Below are positions 1 to 8,682 of a DNA stretch of 35,808 bases, piece after piece. This DNA is from Kiritimatiellia bacterium (GTDB lineage Bacteria; Verrucomicrobiota; Kiritimatiellia; UBA8416; JADHWI01). Numbering within the stretch: the first letter of the stretch is position 1; each line of letters starts with the position of its first letter. The stretch spans positions 1-35,808 of the forward strand of contig JADHWI010000025.1 in assembly GCA_016783565.1 (NCBI GenBank), read 5' to 3'. Both the position numbers and the translations under genes were made by a program. Under the pieces are notes generated by a model. That model did not search any database, was not told the DNA's origin, and saw only the letters and a program-made list of their open reading frames with translations.

Positions 1-93
1 ATCCGCCGGATCGCGGGAAGACTCGTCAGCATTAAAGTCTGTATCAGGTATCTGCTCTTCCTCATTCATCGTGAGCTCCTTTTCCACGTCCAT
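1..93 (-). CDS. Acidic N-terminus of an unidentified protein, cut by the window edge
   Basis: Only the first 31 codons are present. The ATG at 93-91 has a GAGGAG ribosome binding site 7 nt upstream. A second in-frame ATG at 69-67 follows a GGAGCTC and is an alternative start. The visible peptide is rich in Asp and Glu with no hydrophobic segment. It lies 61 nt downstream of the eight-helix membrane protein on the same strand, so co-transcription is likely. The family cannot be recognised from this fragment. Confidence 0.55.
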   Translation of the reverse strand, partial: MDVEKELTMNEEEQIPDTDFNADESSRDPAD

Positions 94-152
94 TTTATAT
101 CTCCTCATCGTTGTCGTATTCTCTGCTCTGCACACCCGCTGGGTGCGAATCA

Positions 153-184
153 GCTCATAGAGCCGACTCTACAATCGCCACTTC
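153..184. repeat. Dispersed GCTCATAGAGCC-type repeat overlapping a stop codon
   Basis: This stretch of about 31 nt matches 26064-26094 with four or five differences. Both begin GCTCATAGAGCC and end GCCACTT. The copy here supplies the stop codon and last residues of the membrane protein ending at 155. Confidence 0.6.
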
Positions 185-1336
185 CGGGTCCGCTTGCTCA
201 CCCGCCTGCCCCCTCTTTTCCTCATCCATCGTGCGATGGCTTCCGGACAGGAATTCGGCCACCACGGCGCATTCGAGGCCGAAAGGAAGATAGCCGGTAT
301 AGCCCAGGATCGGCATCTCAAATAACTTGAATCGTCCGACAAACGGTACCGCGTAGATCCATTTGGCCATGCTGCAGATGTTCCACAGCTCCCAAAAAAA
401 ACCGCAGATCAATGCAGCCAATGCCAACAGCACAATGTTTCGCCAGTTACCTTGCTCCAGCGCGGCAAAGATCGTGCGCTGTCCGCGTATGCTTTGCAGT
501 GAAGTAATCACCAGAAGTGGCGCGAGCCACAAGAGGGGGAAAAGGAAATCAGGCCACACACCCACAGCCGCCAACCCCGCACATGATAGCAACAGTACCA
601 CCCACGCCCAAACGCGTGGACGAGCAACGCGAATAAAAATAAAACTCTGAAGCCCTGCGGATAATTGGGGCCAGGTCGCCAACAAATCACGCGTGCCAAG
701 CACCGCCGGTAACACCGTTGAAAACGGAAGTGTGGCATAAACAAAGTACTGCCACCGCGACAGATCGTTGAGCCCAACGTAGTACCAATTTTGCACAAAA
801 CGATTGAGATATTCGAAGTACCACCAGAACAGGGCACTCAACACAAACAGCGCAGCCGTATAACCCGGTTTATCACGCAGCATACAGCGACCACTTCGTC
901 GAAATGTCCAGGCATTGACAATCAAAATATATCCGAACCAGAGCGGCGAAAACGTAAATGCCTGCAACGGCGAGAACCATTCAAAACGCGTCCATGCCAA
1001 TACCCACGTCACACCCGTAACCGCGATGCCCAGCCAACCCCACCAGGGAAAAAAATGACACTGCACCTCCAGCGGTTTAGCGGTTAATTGTCGCCGCAAG
1101 ACCCGAATCATAAACGGAAGCACCACGACAAGAGTCAAGAAGGCAAGCGCGATAAATATCAACCATGAAAATTCAGCATGCTCAACGTAATGTGTCAACG
1201 GAGGAAATTCCAGGTACTGTTGAATCGGTTTACCGACCAGCACAATGCCAACCAATGGTAGTGTCACCAGCAACAACAAAACATCAAGAATGCTTCGCAT
1301 ACGTCGCCTCTTACTTAAACGATAAGATGACTTCAT
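155..1336 (-). CDS. Multi-pass membrane protein with internal duplication, function unknown
   Basis: This 393-residue protein has about eight to ten hydrophobic segments (roughly 14-36, 57-78, 97-116, 129-145, 158-175, 196-213, 242-280, 300-320). The start chosen is the ATG at 1336 because GGAGAGG lies 5 nt before it; an ATG ten codons upstream has no such site. Two segments look like copies of one unit: E175-x2-N178-x5-W184-x-Y186 and E316-x2-N319-x6-W326-x-Y328, each at the end of a Trp/Phe-rich helix and followed by a Pro-containing hydrophobic stretch. The repeated architecture suggests an integral-membrane enzyme or carrier built by duplication, but I do not recognise the family. The last nine codons and the stop lie in a dispersed repeat (153-184). 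The tail around residues 368-385 is hydrophilic and acidic. Confidence 0.8.
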   Translation of the reverse strand: MKSSYRLSKRRRMRSILDVLLLLVTLPLVGIVLVGKPIQQYLEFPPLTHYVEHAEFSWLIFIALAFLTLVVVLPFMIRVLRRQLTAKPLEVQCHFFPWWGWLGIAVTGVTWVLAWTRFEWFSPLQAFTFSPLWFGYILIVNAWTFRRSGRCMLRDKPGYTAALFVLSALFWWYFEYLNRFVQNWYYVGLNDLSRWQYFVYATLPFSTVLPAVLGTRDLLATWPQLSAGLQSFIFIRVARPRVWAWVVLLLSCAGLAAVGVWPDFLFPLLWLAPLLVITSLQSIRGQRTIFAALEQGNWRNIVLLALAALICGFFWELWNICSMAKWIYAVPFVGRFKLFEMPILGYTGYLPFGLECAVVAEFLSGSHRTMDEEKRGQAGEQADPEVAIVESAL

Positions 1337-1541
1337 TGTACCTCTCCTTCCGGAACGACCGGTCACTTAAACATAACGGATAAGAAACCGATCGTTCCTT
1401 TATTACAGTTTGCTGCTGAATCATCCATGTTTTTTACATCTCTTTTATGCTCCTTAGCCCACCAGGGTGCGACGTTCCGCTCGACTTACGGCCCCCTGCG
1501 CCCCTGCGGCTCACCACGATTCCCCTCTACCCGTGGCAGAC

Positions 1542-1583
1542 GGAGCCGCACCTACAGATTTAGCTTTTCTGTAGGGCCGCTCC
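1542..1583. repeat. Long GC-rich hairpin over the end of a gene
   Basis: On the plus strand GGAGCCGCACCTACAGA is followed by a 9-nt loop and TCTGTAGGGCCGCTCC, giving a long imperfect stem. The stop codon of the 263-residue membrane protein (1554-1552) is inside the stem. A further GCCGCTC/GAGCGGC hairpin overlaps the right end. It may act as a transcription end or RNA stabiliser, but there is no T-tract, so I call it a structured repeat rather than an intrinsic terminator. Confidence 0.5.
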
Positions 1584-2343
1584 GCGAGCGGCTCGACTCA
1601 GTACACGCTTTAAACGCACGCCACATACGCTCATAAAAGTTTTCTTCAAAATACCCCTGTTGCACAAAGTGAGGCTCAATAGTGGGGTCACAAAGAAACG
1701 GACTCAACAACCAGGACAATTCACACCCGACAAAACCGGAAACGCCAATCCAGGCGACCATCAATGCCACCGTAAGACGTTTACGAATCTGAAGCGCTAC
1801 AAGCAAACGGTAAAGCTTAAGGTTGCCGGCGATACCGGCTGCCCCAATAACGGAAACATGCGCAATCAGTAACCACCAATATACACTCGTAATAGGATCT
1901 GCCGCGCGATCGGTTAGCTCGAATTCGAGATATGCCATGCCGGGCGATGGGAGCTGCGCAATCAGAAATAATAGAACCGGACTGAACGCCCCCAGCAATG
2001 AAGCTGCAACCGCTAATCCGATCAACATACAAATACAGACCTGGCGGAAGCTCAATGCCGCCCCGAACACTTGCGCCAGCATGGTGTTAGCCGTGGCGCT
2101 GGTCAGAACGGTAGCGAAAAAAAGAACCGGCATTTTTAGAGCAGAATAAAGTCCCTGCAACGGTGCACGCCACATACCGAACACAAATCCGTACGCCATC
2201 GTACCTAAGAGAATCGTGACGATCCCACCCGTCACGATACGGCGGCTGTCACGGTTCTCGTGAACACATGCCACCAGGTCCGATCCCATGCGGCAAAAGC
2301 TTCCGGGACCGGACAAAGATGCTCTGTTAGCAAGATGACTCAT
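1552..2343 (-). CDS. Membrane protein, second member of a paralogous pair
   Basis: The 263-residue protein has about six hydrophobic segments (roughly 36-58, 68-92, 101-130, 153-180, 190-212). It shares a layout with the gene just upstream: a YGF(V/M)xGM segment after the first helix, and a late helix ending in a CELSWLLSPF motif (207-216), matching LRPLVG in the partner. I associate this layout with bacterial inner-membrane proteins of unknown function that carry a W-x-LRPF-x-G motif. Its ATG overlaps the upstream stop codon (ATGA, 2343-2340) and has no ribosome binding site, so translation is probably coupled. The last dozen codons (SRSRSGPTEKLNL) fall in a dispersed hairpin repeat and may be a recent addition. 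Confidence 0.75.
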   Translation of the reverse strand: MSHLANRASLSGPGSFCRMGSDLVACVHENRDSRRIVTGGIVTILLGTMAYGFVFGMWRAPLQGLYSALKMPVLFFATVLTSATANTMLAQVFGAALSFRQVCICMLIGLAVAASLLGAFSPVLLFLIAQLPSPGMAYLEFELTDRAADPITSVYWWLLIAHVSVIGAAGIAGNLKLYRLLVALQIRKRLTVALMVAWIGVSGFVGCELSWLLSPFLCDPTIEPHFVQQGYFEENFYERMWRAFKACTESSRSRSGPTEKLNL

Positions 2344-3158
2344 CGTCTGTGCTTTAGATATGGGACTTGTGAATGTGCTTCTTTATGAGGGGCGCTCCAA
2401 TGCTGCAAAAAGAACTTCTTACCGAGCAAACGTGCCCCCTGATACTCGCCGACCAAAGGTCGAAGCGTCGTCGTCATCTGAAGAACGACCAAAATGAATA
2501 TCGTCGCCCACGTTCGAAAGACGCCGGGGTTACAACGGCTGAGATGCGACAAGGCAGATTCCAGCAATCGCAAGCCAAAGAGCACGCCAATGCCCCAAAA
2601 AGCGAGATGAATGCCTCCCATGAAAGCCGTCGCGTTTGTGGCCTGGGAAAACACCCACGCCACAGGCGCAAAACCTATCAGCAAAATACCGCCCAGGGCC
2701 AGCGTCGCCATGAGCAAACTTGCAACCTGCGATAAGGACTGATCGCCGCCAGCCAAACAAGTAAAGATGTACAAGCTGGGCAGACAGATAACCGCAGACA
2801 ACAACAGCCCCAGGCAGACCTTGGCTGGCACGGCCCATAACTGGTGACCGCCGGAAAACATGCCCATAACCAGGCCATAGCCCAACATGCAAACCATCGC
2901 TATAGAGATAAGCATGAGGGTCAAGCGCTGGCGATTGCCCTGGATGAGCTCACAGACAACTTGGGCCGGATGTTTAAGCAAGGCGCTCACCACAGTTTGT
3001 GTGGTCGCGTTATCTCCGAGCAGTACATAATCATCCGCAAATGCGGCTGATGCACAGTTCCGAGACTTTCCACGAACCCTTCTTGCGGCTTCCGCTTCAT
3101 GCAAGCGCTCTCTTTGCCCCAAAGAAATCTCCCCGTCAGGTCTGGATGTGTCGTTCAT
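2340..3158 (-). CDS. Membrane protein, first member of a paralogous pair
   Basis: The 272-residue protein has a charged cytoplasmic N-terminal region (1-76) and about six hydrophobic segments (roughly 79-101, 108-135, 143-170, 178-198, 213-231). The last is followed by TLRPLVG (231-237), a motif also seen in degenerate form in the downstream gene. AAGGAG lies 10 nt before the ATG, slightly far. A 23-bp operator-like element sits 63-85 nt upstream of the start (3221-3243), and an identical arrangement precedes the regulator operon, so the adjacent winged-helix protein probably controls this gene. Function unknown. The pairing with its downstream paralogue suggests a two-subunit membrane complex. 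Confidence 0.78.
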   Translation of the reverse strand: MNDTSRPDGEISLGQRERLHEAEAARRVRGKSRNCASAAFADDYVLLGDNATTQTVVSALLKHPAQVVCELIQGNRQRLTLMLISIAMVCMLGYGLVMGMFSGGHQLWAVPAKVCLGLLLSAVICLPSLYIFTCLAGGDQSLSQVASLLMATLALGGILLIGFAPVAWVFSQATNATAFMGGIHLAFWGIGVLFGLRLLESALSHLSRCNPGVFRTWATIFILVVLQMTTTLRPLVGEYQGARLLGKKFFLQHWSAPHKEAHSQVPYLKHRR

Positions 3159-3220
3159 TTTCCATCTTCTCCTTTCGTGTTGCTTCCGTTCTCAATTAAG
3201 GCTTCCATCGGCTCTTTACC

Positions 3221-3243
3221 CAAAGTACTTTGTAATGCAAAGT
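3221..3243. promoter_or_regulatory. Candidate operator, copy 1
   Basis: CAAAGTACTTTG (a perfect 12-bp palindrome) is followed by five bases and CAAAGT. The inner part, ACTTTG-N5-CAAAGT, is itself a perfect inverted repeat of 17 bp. The same arrangement occurs at 4296-4318. It lies between the regulator gene and the LRPF-pair operon, where a promoter is expected. Confidence 0.6.
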
Positions 3244-3284
3244 ATGTCGCCAGAAGAAACCTCCACCCCTTCGCGTTGTAATCC

Positions 3285-3659
3285 TTATGCCAATACGGTT
3301 TTCTCGGACGGGACCTTTTGAATGGCAGGCTCTTCCTGCAATCCCTGTTGTGCTACAGACAGAACTTGTTGCAATGCAGATAGATAATCCTGAAAACGTT
3401 GCAATCCCTTTTTTGAAAGAGTTACTGTTGTTTGAGGCTTATTCTTTACAAATGCCTTGGTAATACAAATCGCTTCAGCTTCGTCGAGCACCTTTAAATG
3501 TCGATTAAGATTACCATCGGTCAAGTCACACTGGTTGCGTAATTCGTTAAAGGTCAAACTCGTATCCGACGCACATAAGGCTGACATAATAGAAAGTCGA
3601 TTCGGTTCGTGAAAAATTTTCTCAAGAGCATCAAAAGGATTCTGATCAGAGATAGTCAT
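3285..3659 (-). CDS. Winged-helix transcriptional regulator (ArsR/MarR-like, HTH_34 type)
   Basis: This 124-residue protein is almost entirely one winged-helix domain. An N-terminal helix with P-x-R-L-S-I-M-S-A-L (residues 17-26) is followed by the recognition segment LTFNELRNQCDLTDGNLNRH and a wing around residues 69-84. The pattern fits the small one-domain regulators of the HTH_34 (PF13601) group, relatives of ArsR without the metal-binding cysteines. The ATG at 3659 overlaps the stop of the upstream membrane protein by 4 nt (ATGA), indicating coupling, so I reject the long 5' extension. Two copies of an inverted-repeat element (3221-3243 and 4296-4318) flank the regulator operon and are the obvious candidate binding sites. 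Confidence 0.85.
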   Translation of the reverse strand: MTISDQNPFDALEKIFHEPNRLSIMSALCASDTSLTFNELRNQCDLTDGNLNRHLKVLDEAEAICITKAFVKNKPQTTVTLSKKGLQRFQDYLSALQQVLSVAQQGLQEEPAIQKVPSEKTVLA

Positions 3660-4261
3660 GATCCGGGTTCCTCCATACGGTTGCGATAAAGTACGATTCC
3701 TCCGGCCAACTCGCCGGCACCGAATACCAGGCCCATCGGCCAGGGATTGGTAAAACTGACACAAGGGGACAGCAGACAATATGTTCCACAGATCATATAG
3801 AAAACGCCTACAATATAGTTCATTCTTGGCAGCGACTGGCGATAGGCTACATGAACCAGGCCATAAAGGCACATCCAAGCACCGAACAAAAGGTCGTATT
3901 GCTCGTGCAAAACCAGCGACAGGCTGAAAACTGCGCCAATACCCAATGCCGGGAGTGCATCTGCAGCGGGTTTCAGCTGCCTCAAGTCACGCTGTACTGC
4001 AGCATCACGTAAAAACCAAATCGCCAAGCCACCATAATTGGCAATCATTCCAATCGCGAGCACCCCCGTCCAACCCGCAAGATGCGCCAGGGGCGAAGCG
4101 GGAAACGCTGAACGACTCATCGCATAGGCACCCAATAATGCAACAGCCCCTCCAACCACCCGCGCCTTACCGGAATAACCTTTAAACCGCTGCTTTGCCA
4201 GCACCAGCTCCTGCATCCTGCGGACTTGACCCATGGCATCATGAATGTGGTTTGCTATCAT
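3656..4261 (-). CDS. Five-helix membrane protein co-encoded with a regulator
   Basis: The 201-residue protein has an amphipathic N-terminus (1-34) and about five hydrophobic segments (36-50, 60-85, 102-140, 147-168, 174-192). The start at 4261 is preceded by AAGGAAG at good spacing. The reading frame is open 24 codons further, but those codons run through the operator at 4296-4318 and are presumably not translated. It is the first gene of an operon with the winged-helix regulator (4-nt overlap). Genes of this type next to HTH_34 regulators may be sensors or effectors of the same response. I do not recognise a named family. Confidence 0.75.
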   Translation of the reverse strand: MIANHIHDAMGQVRRMQELVLAKQRFKGYSGKARVVGGAVALLGAYAMSRSAFPASPLAHLAGWTGVLAIGMIANYGGLAIWFLRDAAVQRDLRQLKPAADALPALGIGAVFSLSLVLHEQYDLLFGAWMCLYGLVHVAYRQSLPRMNYIVGVFYMICGTYCLLSPCVSFTNPWPMGLVFGAGELAGGIVLYRNRMEEPGS

Positions 4262-4295
4262 TTTTTCTTCCTTCGCCATGTAACATATAAAACCA

Positions 4296-4318
4296 CAAAG
4301 CACTTTGCAACACAAAGT
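4296..4318. promoter_or_regulatory. Candidate operator, copy 2
   Basis: CAAAGCACTTTG is followed by five bases and CAAAGT, with ACTTTG-N5-CAAAGT a perfect inverted repeat. It matches copy 1 (3221-3243) in all three hexamers but one base and in all spacings. It lies 35-57 nt upstream of the ATG at 4261, so it would overlap the promoter of the membrane protein/regulator operon. Confidence 0.6.
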
Positions 4319-4447
4319 TTCATCTTTTTTCACGGCTTCATTGTATATAGAATTCTTTCATTCCATATTACACTTGACGGTTTAGGACATCAGTCCCACC
4401 ATTATTCAATATAGAAAGTCACATAAAATATAATCGTGAGGATTCCC

Positions 4448-5083
4448 GTGAAAAAATGGAAACACACACACCAGTCACAATCCACCATCACTGGTTTCAC
4501 GCTTCTTGAGCTACTTGTTGTTGTCGCCATTATCGGTATTATCGTTTCCCTCATGATTCCCGCGCTACATATGGCTAAACAGCGTGCCATGAGAACAAAA
4601 TGCGCCTCCAAGCTACGCCAAATGTATGCTGCCAATATAGCCTATTCCGGTGATCATGGCGGTCAAGGGGTCACGAATGCTTGCTGCGGCCTGCCTCCAT
4701 TCTGGTTTCAAGACCTTGGGCCCTACCTGACAGAGCGCGAGGACGATCCTTGCGGTCCTGAGCTCCGATGTCCGGCTGGAGAGGCAACGGACCTGTTTGG
4801 CGAGACCTACGACGAAGGTACGTGGGAAGGCGTTGATTACGGCCTAATCCAAGCGGCGGTAAACTTCATGGGCTTGGAAGATCCCAAACGCACCGCCATG
4901 TTTCTCGACAGTCATGGTGAATTTACATTGATCAATGAAGGTGTCTTCACCGGCATGATGAGCAGTTCAGGAGCAAAAGTCCTCCGTCATCCAGGTGGCG
5001 ATATCGGGTCCATGAATGTTGTTTTTTGCGATGGTCACCTTGAAGTTGTTCTTGACGCAGAGTACGAAGATCTCGTGCCTTGA
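4448..5083 (+). CDS. Prepilin-type pseudopilin with H-X-DG domain, copy 1
   Basis: The protein begins with a short basic leader and a type III signal peptide: cleavage and methylation before Phe at TG|FTLLELLVVVAIIG, with the conserved Glu five residues in. A single N-terminal helix is followed by a globular domain that ends in a His...G-S-M-N-V-V-F-C-D-G-H box, the H-X-DG signature of PVC-type pseudopilins. The spacer here is 13 rather than the usual 9 residues. The GTG at 4448 is preferred because GAGG lies 6 nt upstream; an in-frame GTG at 4436 adds four residues. The product should be processed by a prepilin peptidase and belong to a type II secretion-like or pilus-like assembly. It is a tandem duplicate of the next gene. 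Confidence 0.85.
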   Translation: MKKWKHTHQSQSTITGFTLLELLVVVAIIGIIVSLMIPALHMAKQRAMRTKCASKLRQMYAANIAYSGDHGGQGVTNACCGLPPFWFQDLGPYLTEREDDPCGPELRCPAGEATDLFGETYDEGTWEGVDYGLIQAAVNFMGLEDPKRTAMFLDSHGEFTLINEGVFTGMMSSSGAKVLRHPGGDIGSMNVVFCDGHLEVVLDAEYEDLVP

Positions 5084-5132
5084 TTGTGACAACCCATAGA
5101 AACATACACAAACTCGGGTATTTAGTAACATC

Positions 5133-5777
5133 ATGAATAAAAACACACCGAGTCTTGCGCAATCCGAAACACGCGGTTTCACACTCCTTGAACTACTGGT
5201 TGTTATTGCCATTATCGGTATTATCGTCAGCCTGATGATTCCCGCATTACACATGGCAAAACAGCGCGCCATGCGAACTAAGTGCGCCTCCAAATTGCGA
5301 CAAATGTATGCTGCAAACACGACGTATTCCGGCGATCACGGAGGTCAGGGCGTATACAACTATACCGCCAGCGGTGGCGGTACTGTATATTGGTTTCAAG
5401 ACCTGGGCTCTTACTTGACTGGACGCGATACGGACGCTGAGCCCTGTGGTCCGGAACTACGTTGCCCTGCAGGGGAGGCAAACAGCCTGTTTGGCGAAGA
5501 ATATAACGAGGGAACATGGGAAAGCGTTGACTACGGCCTTATGGAAGTCGCTCTGATCTTCAACGGCGTTGAAGATCCAAAACGAACCGCCATGTTCCTC
5601 GACACCCATGGGGATGATGCCTTAATGGATGAGCCGACTTTCACCACGATGATGAGCAGTGGCAGCGCTAATGTGCTACGGCATCCTGGCGGCACAATAG
5701 GGTCTATGAATGTCGTCTTCTGTGATGGTCATCTTGAAATGATTCTGGATGCCACCTACGAAGACCTGGTTCCTTAA
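5133..5777 (+). CDS. Prepilin-type pseudopilin with H-X-DG domain, copy 2
   Basis: The 214-residue protein has the leader cleaved at RG|FTLLELLVVIAIIG and the C-terminal HPGG...MNVVFCDGH box. It is close to identical with the preceding gene in the N-terminal helix and first 60 mature residues, and diverges more in the middle (YNYTASGGGTVYWFQDLG against NACCGLPPFWFQDLG). No convincing ribosome binding site precedes the ATG, though the 49-nt gap makes co-transcription with copy 1 likely. The mature proteins keep conserved cysteines (CGPELRCPAGE), which could form a disulfide. A weak AAGAAC/GTTCTT stem follows at about 5790. Confidence 0.85.
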   Translation: MNKNTPSLAQSETRGFTLLELLVVIAIIGIIVSLMIPALHMAKQRAMRTKCASKLRQMYAANTTYSGDHGGQGVYNYTASGGGTVYWFQDLGSYLTGRDTDAEPCGPELRCPAGEANSLFGEEYNEGTWESVDYGLMEVALIFNGVEDPKRTAMFLDTHGDDALMDEPTFTTMMSSGSANVLRHPGGTIGSMNVVFCDGHLEMILDATYEDLVP

Positions 5778-5846
5778 CCCGGACATTTCAAGAACCATCG
5801 TTTTATCGTTCTTAAAACCGACCGTTAAACTAAGTAACATTGCCGT

Positions 5847-6569
5847 TCAATCATCGCGCTCAACGATCAACGCCGTCAGCATGTTACTCATCACCGCATT
5901 AATTTCAGAGACAAGAGAAACGCGATCTATAATCTCGTAAGTACTTTGAGTATAAGTGCTTCCATCAATTTCTTTTGAACAGTTCTTAATCAAATCTGCT
6001 ATGCTTCGGCGCGTTGATTCCAAATGAAACTGCAACGCAAGAACCCGATTATCCATGATAAAACCTTGATTCTCGCAGGCCTCACTTGATGCCAACTGCG
6101 TTGCCCCTGCGGGCAAATCAAACGTGTCTCCATGCCAATGAAAGACGGTCAACTCCTCCGGTAGTACATGCCCCACAGACGTGGCAAGCGCCACACTGGA
6201 GCGCTGAATCGGAAACCACCCAATCTCGCGACACACATTGGGATAAATACGTGCTCCAGCCACCTCTGCAATCAACTGTGCACCCAGGCAAATTCCCAGT
6301 ACGCGCTTCCCGCACTCAATCGCATTCGCAATACCACGCTTTTCCTCGACCAACCATGGATACTGCGCCACATCCGAAACTCCCATAGGACCGCCCATGA
6401 CAATCAGTAAGTCAAATTGATCTGGATGGGGCATGGAATCGCCCGCATAAAGCTGAGATGCTGACAACTCGAAGCCATCAGCTCCGAAATAATTCGCCAT
6501 TGATCCCAGTCCTTCAAAAGGCACATGCTGCACATAATGAACTCTCATACTTCGTATAGATCTTTTCAT
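5847..6569 (-). CDS. Class I glutamine amidotransferase-like protein
   Basis: This 240-residue protein has the full catalytic set of class I (triad) glutamine amidotransferases: Cys94 in the nucleophile elbow GICLGAQL, and His182 and Glu184 in LQFHLE. HWHGDTFDLP (144-153) is typical of the stand-alone GMP-synthase-like group. Such proteins hydrolyse Gln or gamma-glutamyl compounds, but the acceptor is not evident. The C-terminal 45 residues extend past the domain. AAGGG lies close to the ATG at 6569. It stands alone between the pseudopilin pair (convergent) and mnmG (224-nt gap, same strand). Confidence 0.85.
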   Translation of the reverse strand: MKRSIRSMRVHYVQHVPFEGLGSMANYFGADGFELSASQLYAGDSMPHPDQFDLLIVMGGPMGVSDVAQYPWLVEEKRGIANAIECGKRVLGICLGAQLIAEVAGARIYPNVCREIGWFPIQRSSVALATSVGHVLPEELTVFHWHGDTFDLPAGATQLASSEACENQGFIMDNRVLALQFHLESTRRSIADLIKNCSKEIDGSTYTQSTYEIIDRVSLVSEINAVMSNMLTALIVERDD

Positions 6570-6793
6570 GATGCCCTTACACTAATCGATTGAACATATA
6601 TTGCGAACAGAATATTGAGCAATTTGCGCTAGTCTGAACGGGGGTTCGAGATTGTCCTGTCCAACTTCTATCCGCTTAGAACCGATAGGTCAGTCATTCC
6701 TGGCCGACGCTCTCAGGCGCCTCAAAACAAAATGATAGCTCAGAAAACGTAACTCGCATTATGCACCGATATATCAAGAGGGCACATTCTGAA

Positions 6794-8659
6794 TTAAGCA
6801 TTCTCGCTTTGCTCACCACGTTTAATAATCACGGACAAGAGAGCCAGATCAGCCGGGCTAAGCCCGGGAATGCGAGATGCCTGACCAATACTTTCAGGCC
6901 GAATGCGCGCCAATTTATCTCGCGCTTCAATTCGCAGCGTGGAAAACGATGCATAGTCCAGCCAATCCGGAATGATTTGATCGTCCAGCGCACGCATTTT
7001 CTCGGCATTCTTACGTTCAGTCTCAATATATCCGGCATATTTTGAACGGATTTCCACCTGCTCGACAATTTCCGGATGCAACGGAACTTCAGGCTGAGGA
7101 AGATCCGCATAGCACCCTCCAGACCGTCTGAGGTGAAGCGAAAGAGAGTCACCATTCAAGCGCGTATGCTCCAATCGATGCAATTCCGTGGTCACAGCTT
7201 CCGAAAACTTCCGAGTTTCCTCTATATATGCAGGATTTACCAGACACAGACGCTGCGAAAAATCAGCCAGACGATATCGCGCATTATCCTGACGCAACAA
7301 AAGACGCCGCTCTGCACGCGATGTGAACATGCGATACGGTTCATCAGTTCCTTTAGTCACTAAATCATCAATGAGCACGCCAATATAGGCCTCATCACGA
7401 GCCAGAACGACAGGTTTTTCACCACGCAGCTTATACACTGCATTCACCCCTGCCATAAAACCCTGTGCAGCGGCCTCCTCATACCCGGTTGTACCATTCA
7501 CCTGCCCAGCGAAATACAATCCTTGAATATTTTTTGTCTCAAGCGTGTGATTCAGCTGAGTAGGATCAATGAAATCGTATTCGATTGCGTAGGCCCAGTG
7601 CAGGATCTCCGCGCGCTCAAACCCGGGAATAGAATGAATCATTGCCTGCTGCACCTCTCGTGGCAGACTATTTGACGTACCATTTGGATAAATCAGATTT
7701 GTTGTGCGCCCCTCCGGCTCGACAAACACATGATGCGAGGTTTTATCCCGAAATTTAACGATTTTATCCTCTATAGAAGGGCAATAACGCACCCCGGTGC
7801 CCTTAATAGCACCGCCATAGAGGGAACTGCGATGAAGATTACTTTCAATTATTTCGTGCGTTTTCGCTGTCGTATGCGTGATATGACACGGAATTTGATC
7901 CATTCCTGGTTCCCAGGGCATCAACATAGATGGCGATTGTTCCACGTGGAACAATTGCCCGCGTCGCGCTGCCCAGGAAAGAAATGGCGGAGGGTCCAAC
8001 CCGGGCTGGAGTTCCATGTCATCAAATGCAATCGTCTCGCTTGCCAATCGTGCCGGCGTGCCGGTTTTCAGACGCTCAGTACGAAATCCGAGCTCACAAA
8101 ACTGAAGACCCAAAGCGTCAGCAGCCGGTTGTCCTCGCCGCCCACCACGTACTTCTTCGTCCCCAATATGCAAACTCCCCCCGAGAAATGTACCTGCCGT
8201 TATGATAGCAGCGCGAACGCTGATCTGTACGCCATCAGCAAATTCAATCCCTGTAACGCGATCCCCGGAAAGCATAACCCTTGTGGCTTCTCCCTCCAGA
8301 ACCTCCAGGCTATTCTGAGAGGAAATAACAGTCTGCATCCTGTTCGCATACGCATGCTTATCAGATTGTACACGATGAGCTTGAACCGCAGGTCCTTTAC
8401 GCGTATTGAGCGTACGAAACTGAATTCCTGTAGCATCGGTATTGCGCGCCATCTCGCCCCCGAGCGCATCCAGTTCAACTACAAGATGGGATTTAGCGAT
8501 TCCGCCGACAGCAGGATTGCAGGGCATACTCGCTACATCAGTGATATCGATGGTAACGAGTGCCGTGCGTGCACCCATACGTGCCGCAGCCAAGGCTGCC
8601 TCACAGCCGGCATGACCACCGCCAATGACGGCGATATCAAATTCCCGCTTTTTGCACAT
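6794..8659 (-). CDS. mnmG: tRNA uridine-34 5-carboxymethylaminomethyl modification enzyme MnmG (GidA)
   Basis: The 621-residue length is normal for MnmG. The FAD-binding motif [10 protein letters not shown] is at 13-22, and [10 protein letters not shown] at 44-53 is family-specific. Near the C-terminus KYAGYIETE and PGLSPADL form the helical domain that contacts MnmE and tRNA. MnmG and MnmE together use FAD, folate and GTP hydrolysis to make the cmnm5 group on wobble uridine. GAGGA lies 7 nt before the ATG. mnmE is next upstream on the same strand, separated by a structured 232-nt gap. Confidence 0.98.
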   Translation of the reverse strand: MCKKREFDIAVIGGGHAGCEAALAAARMGARTALVTIDITDVASMPCNPAVGGIAKSHLVVELDALGGEMARNTDATGIQFRTLNTRKGPAVQAHRVQSDKHAYANRMQTVISSQNSLEVLEGEATRVMLSGDRVTGIEFADGVQISVRAAIITAGTFLGGSLHIGDEEVRGGRRGQPAADALGLQFCELGFRTERLKTGTPARLASETIAFDDMELQPGLDPPPFLSWAARRGQLFHVEQSPSMLMPWEPGMDQIPCHITHTTAKTHEIIESNLHRSSLYGGAIKGTGVRYCPSIEDKIVKFRDKTSHHVFVEPEGRTTNLIYPNGTSNSLPREVQQAMIHSIPGFERAEILHWAYAIEYDFIDPTQLNHTLETKNIQGLYFAGQVNGTTGYEEAAAQGFMAGVNAVYKLRGEKPVVLARDEAYIGVLIDDLVTKGTDEPYRMFTSRAERRLLLRQDNARYRLADFSQRLCLVNPAYIEETRKFSEAVTTELHRLEHTRLNGDSLSLHLRRSGGCYADLPQPEVPLHPEIVEQVEIRSKYAGYIETERKNAEKMRALDDQIIPDWLDYASFSTLRIEARDKLARIRPESIGQASRIPGLSPADLALLSVIIKRGEQSENA

Positions 8660-8682
8660 GATCGGATCCTCATTACTTTACG

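Noticed and set aside
1427-1636. 69-codon plus-strand frame over the hairpin repeat
   Set aside because: It covers the repeat region and the 3' end of the opposite gene; the peptide is Arg/Ser/Pro-rich as expected for GC-rich repeat DNA.
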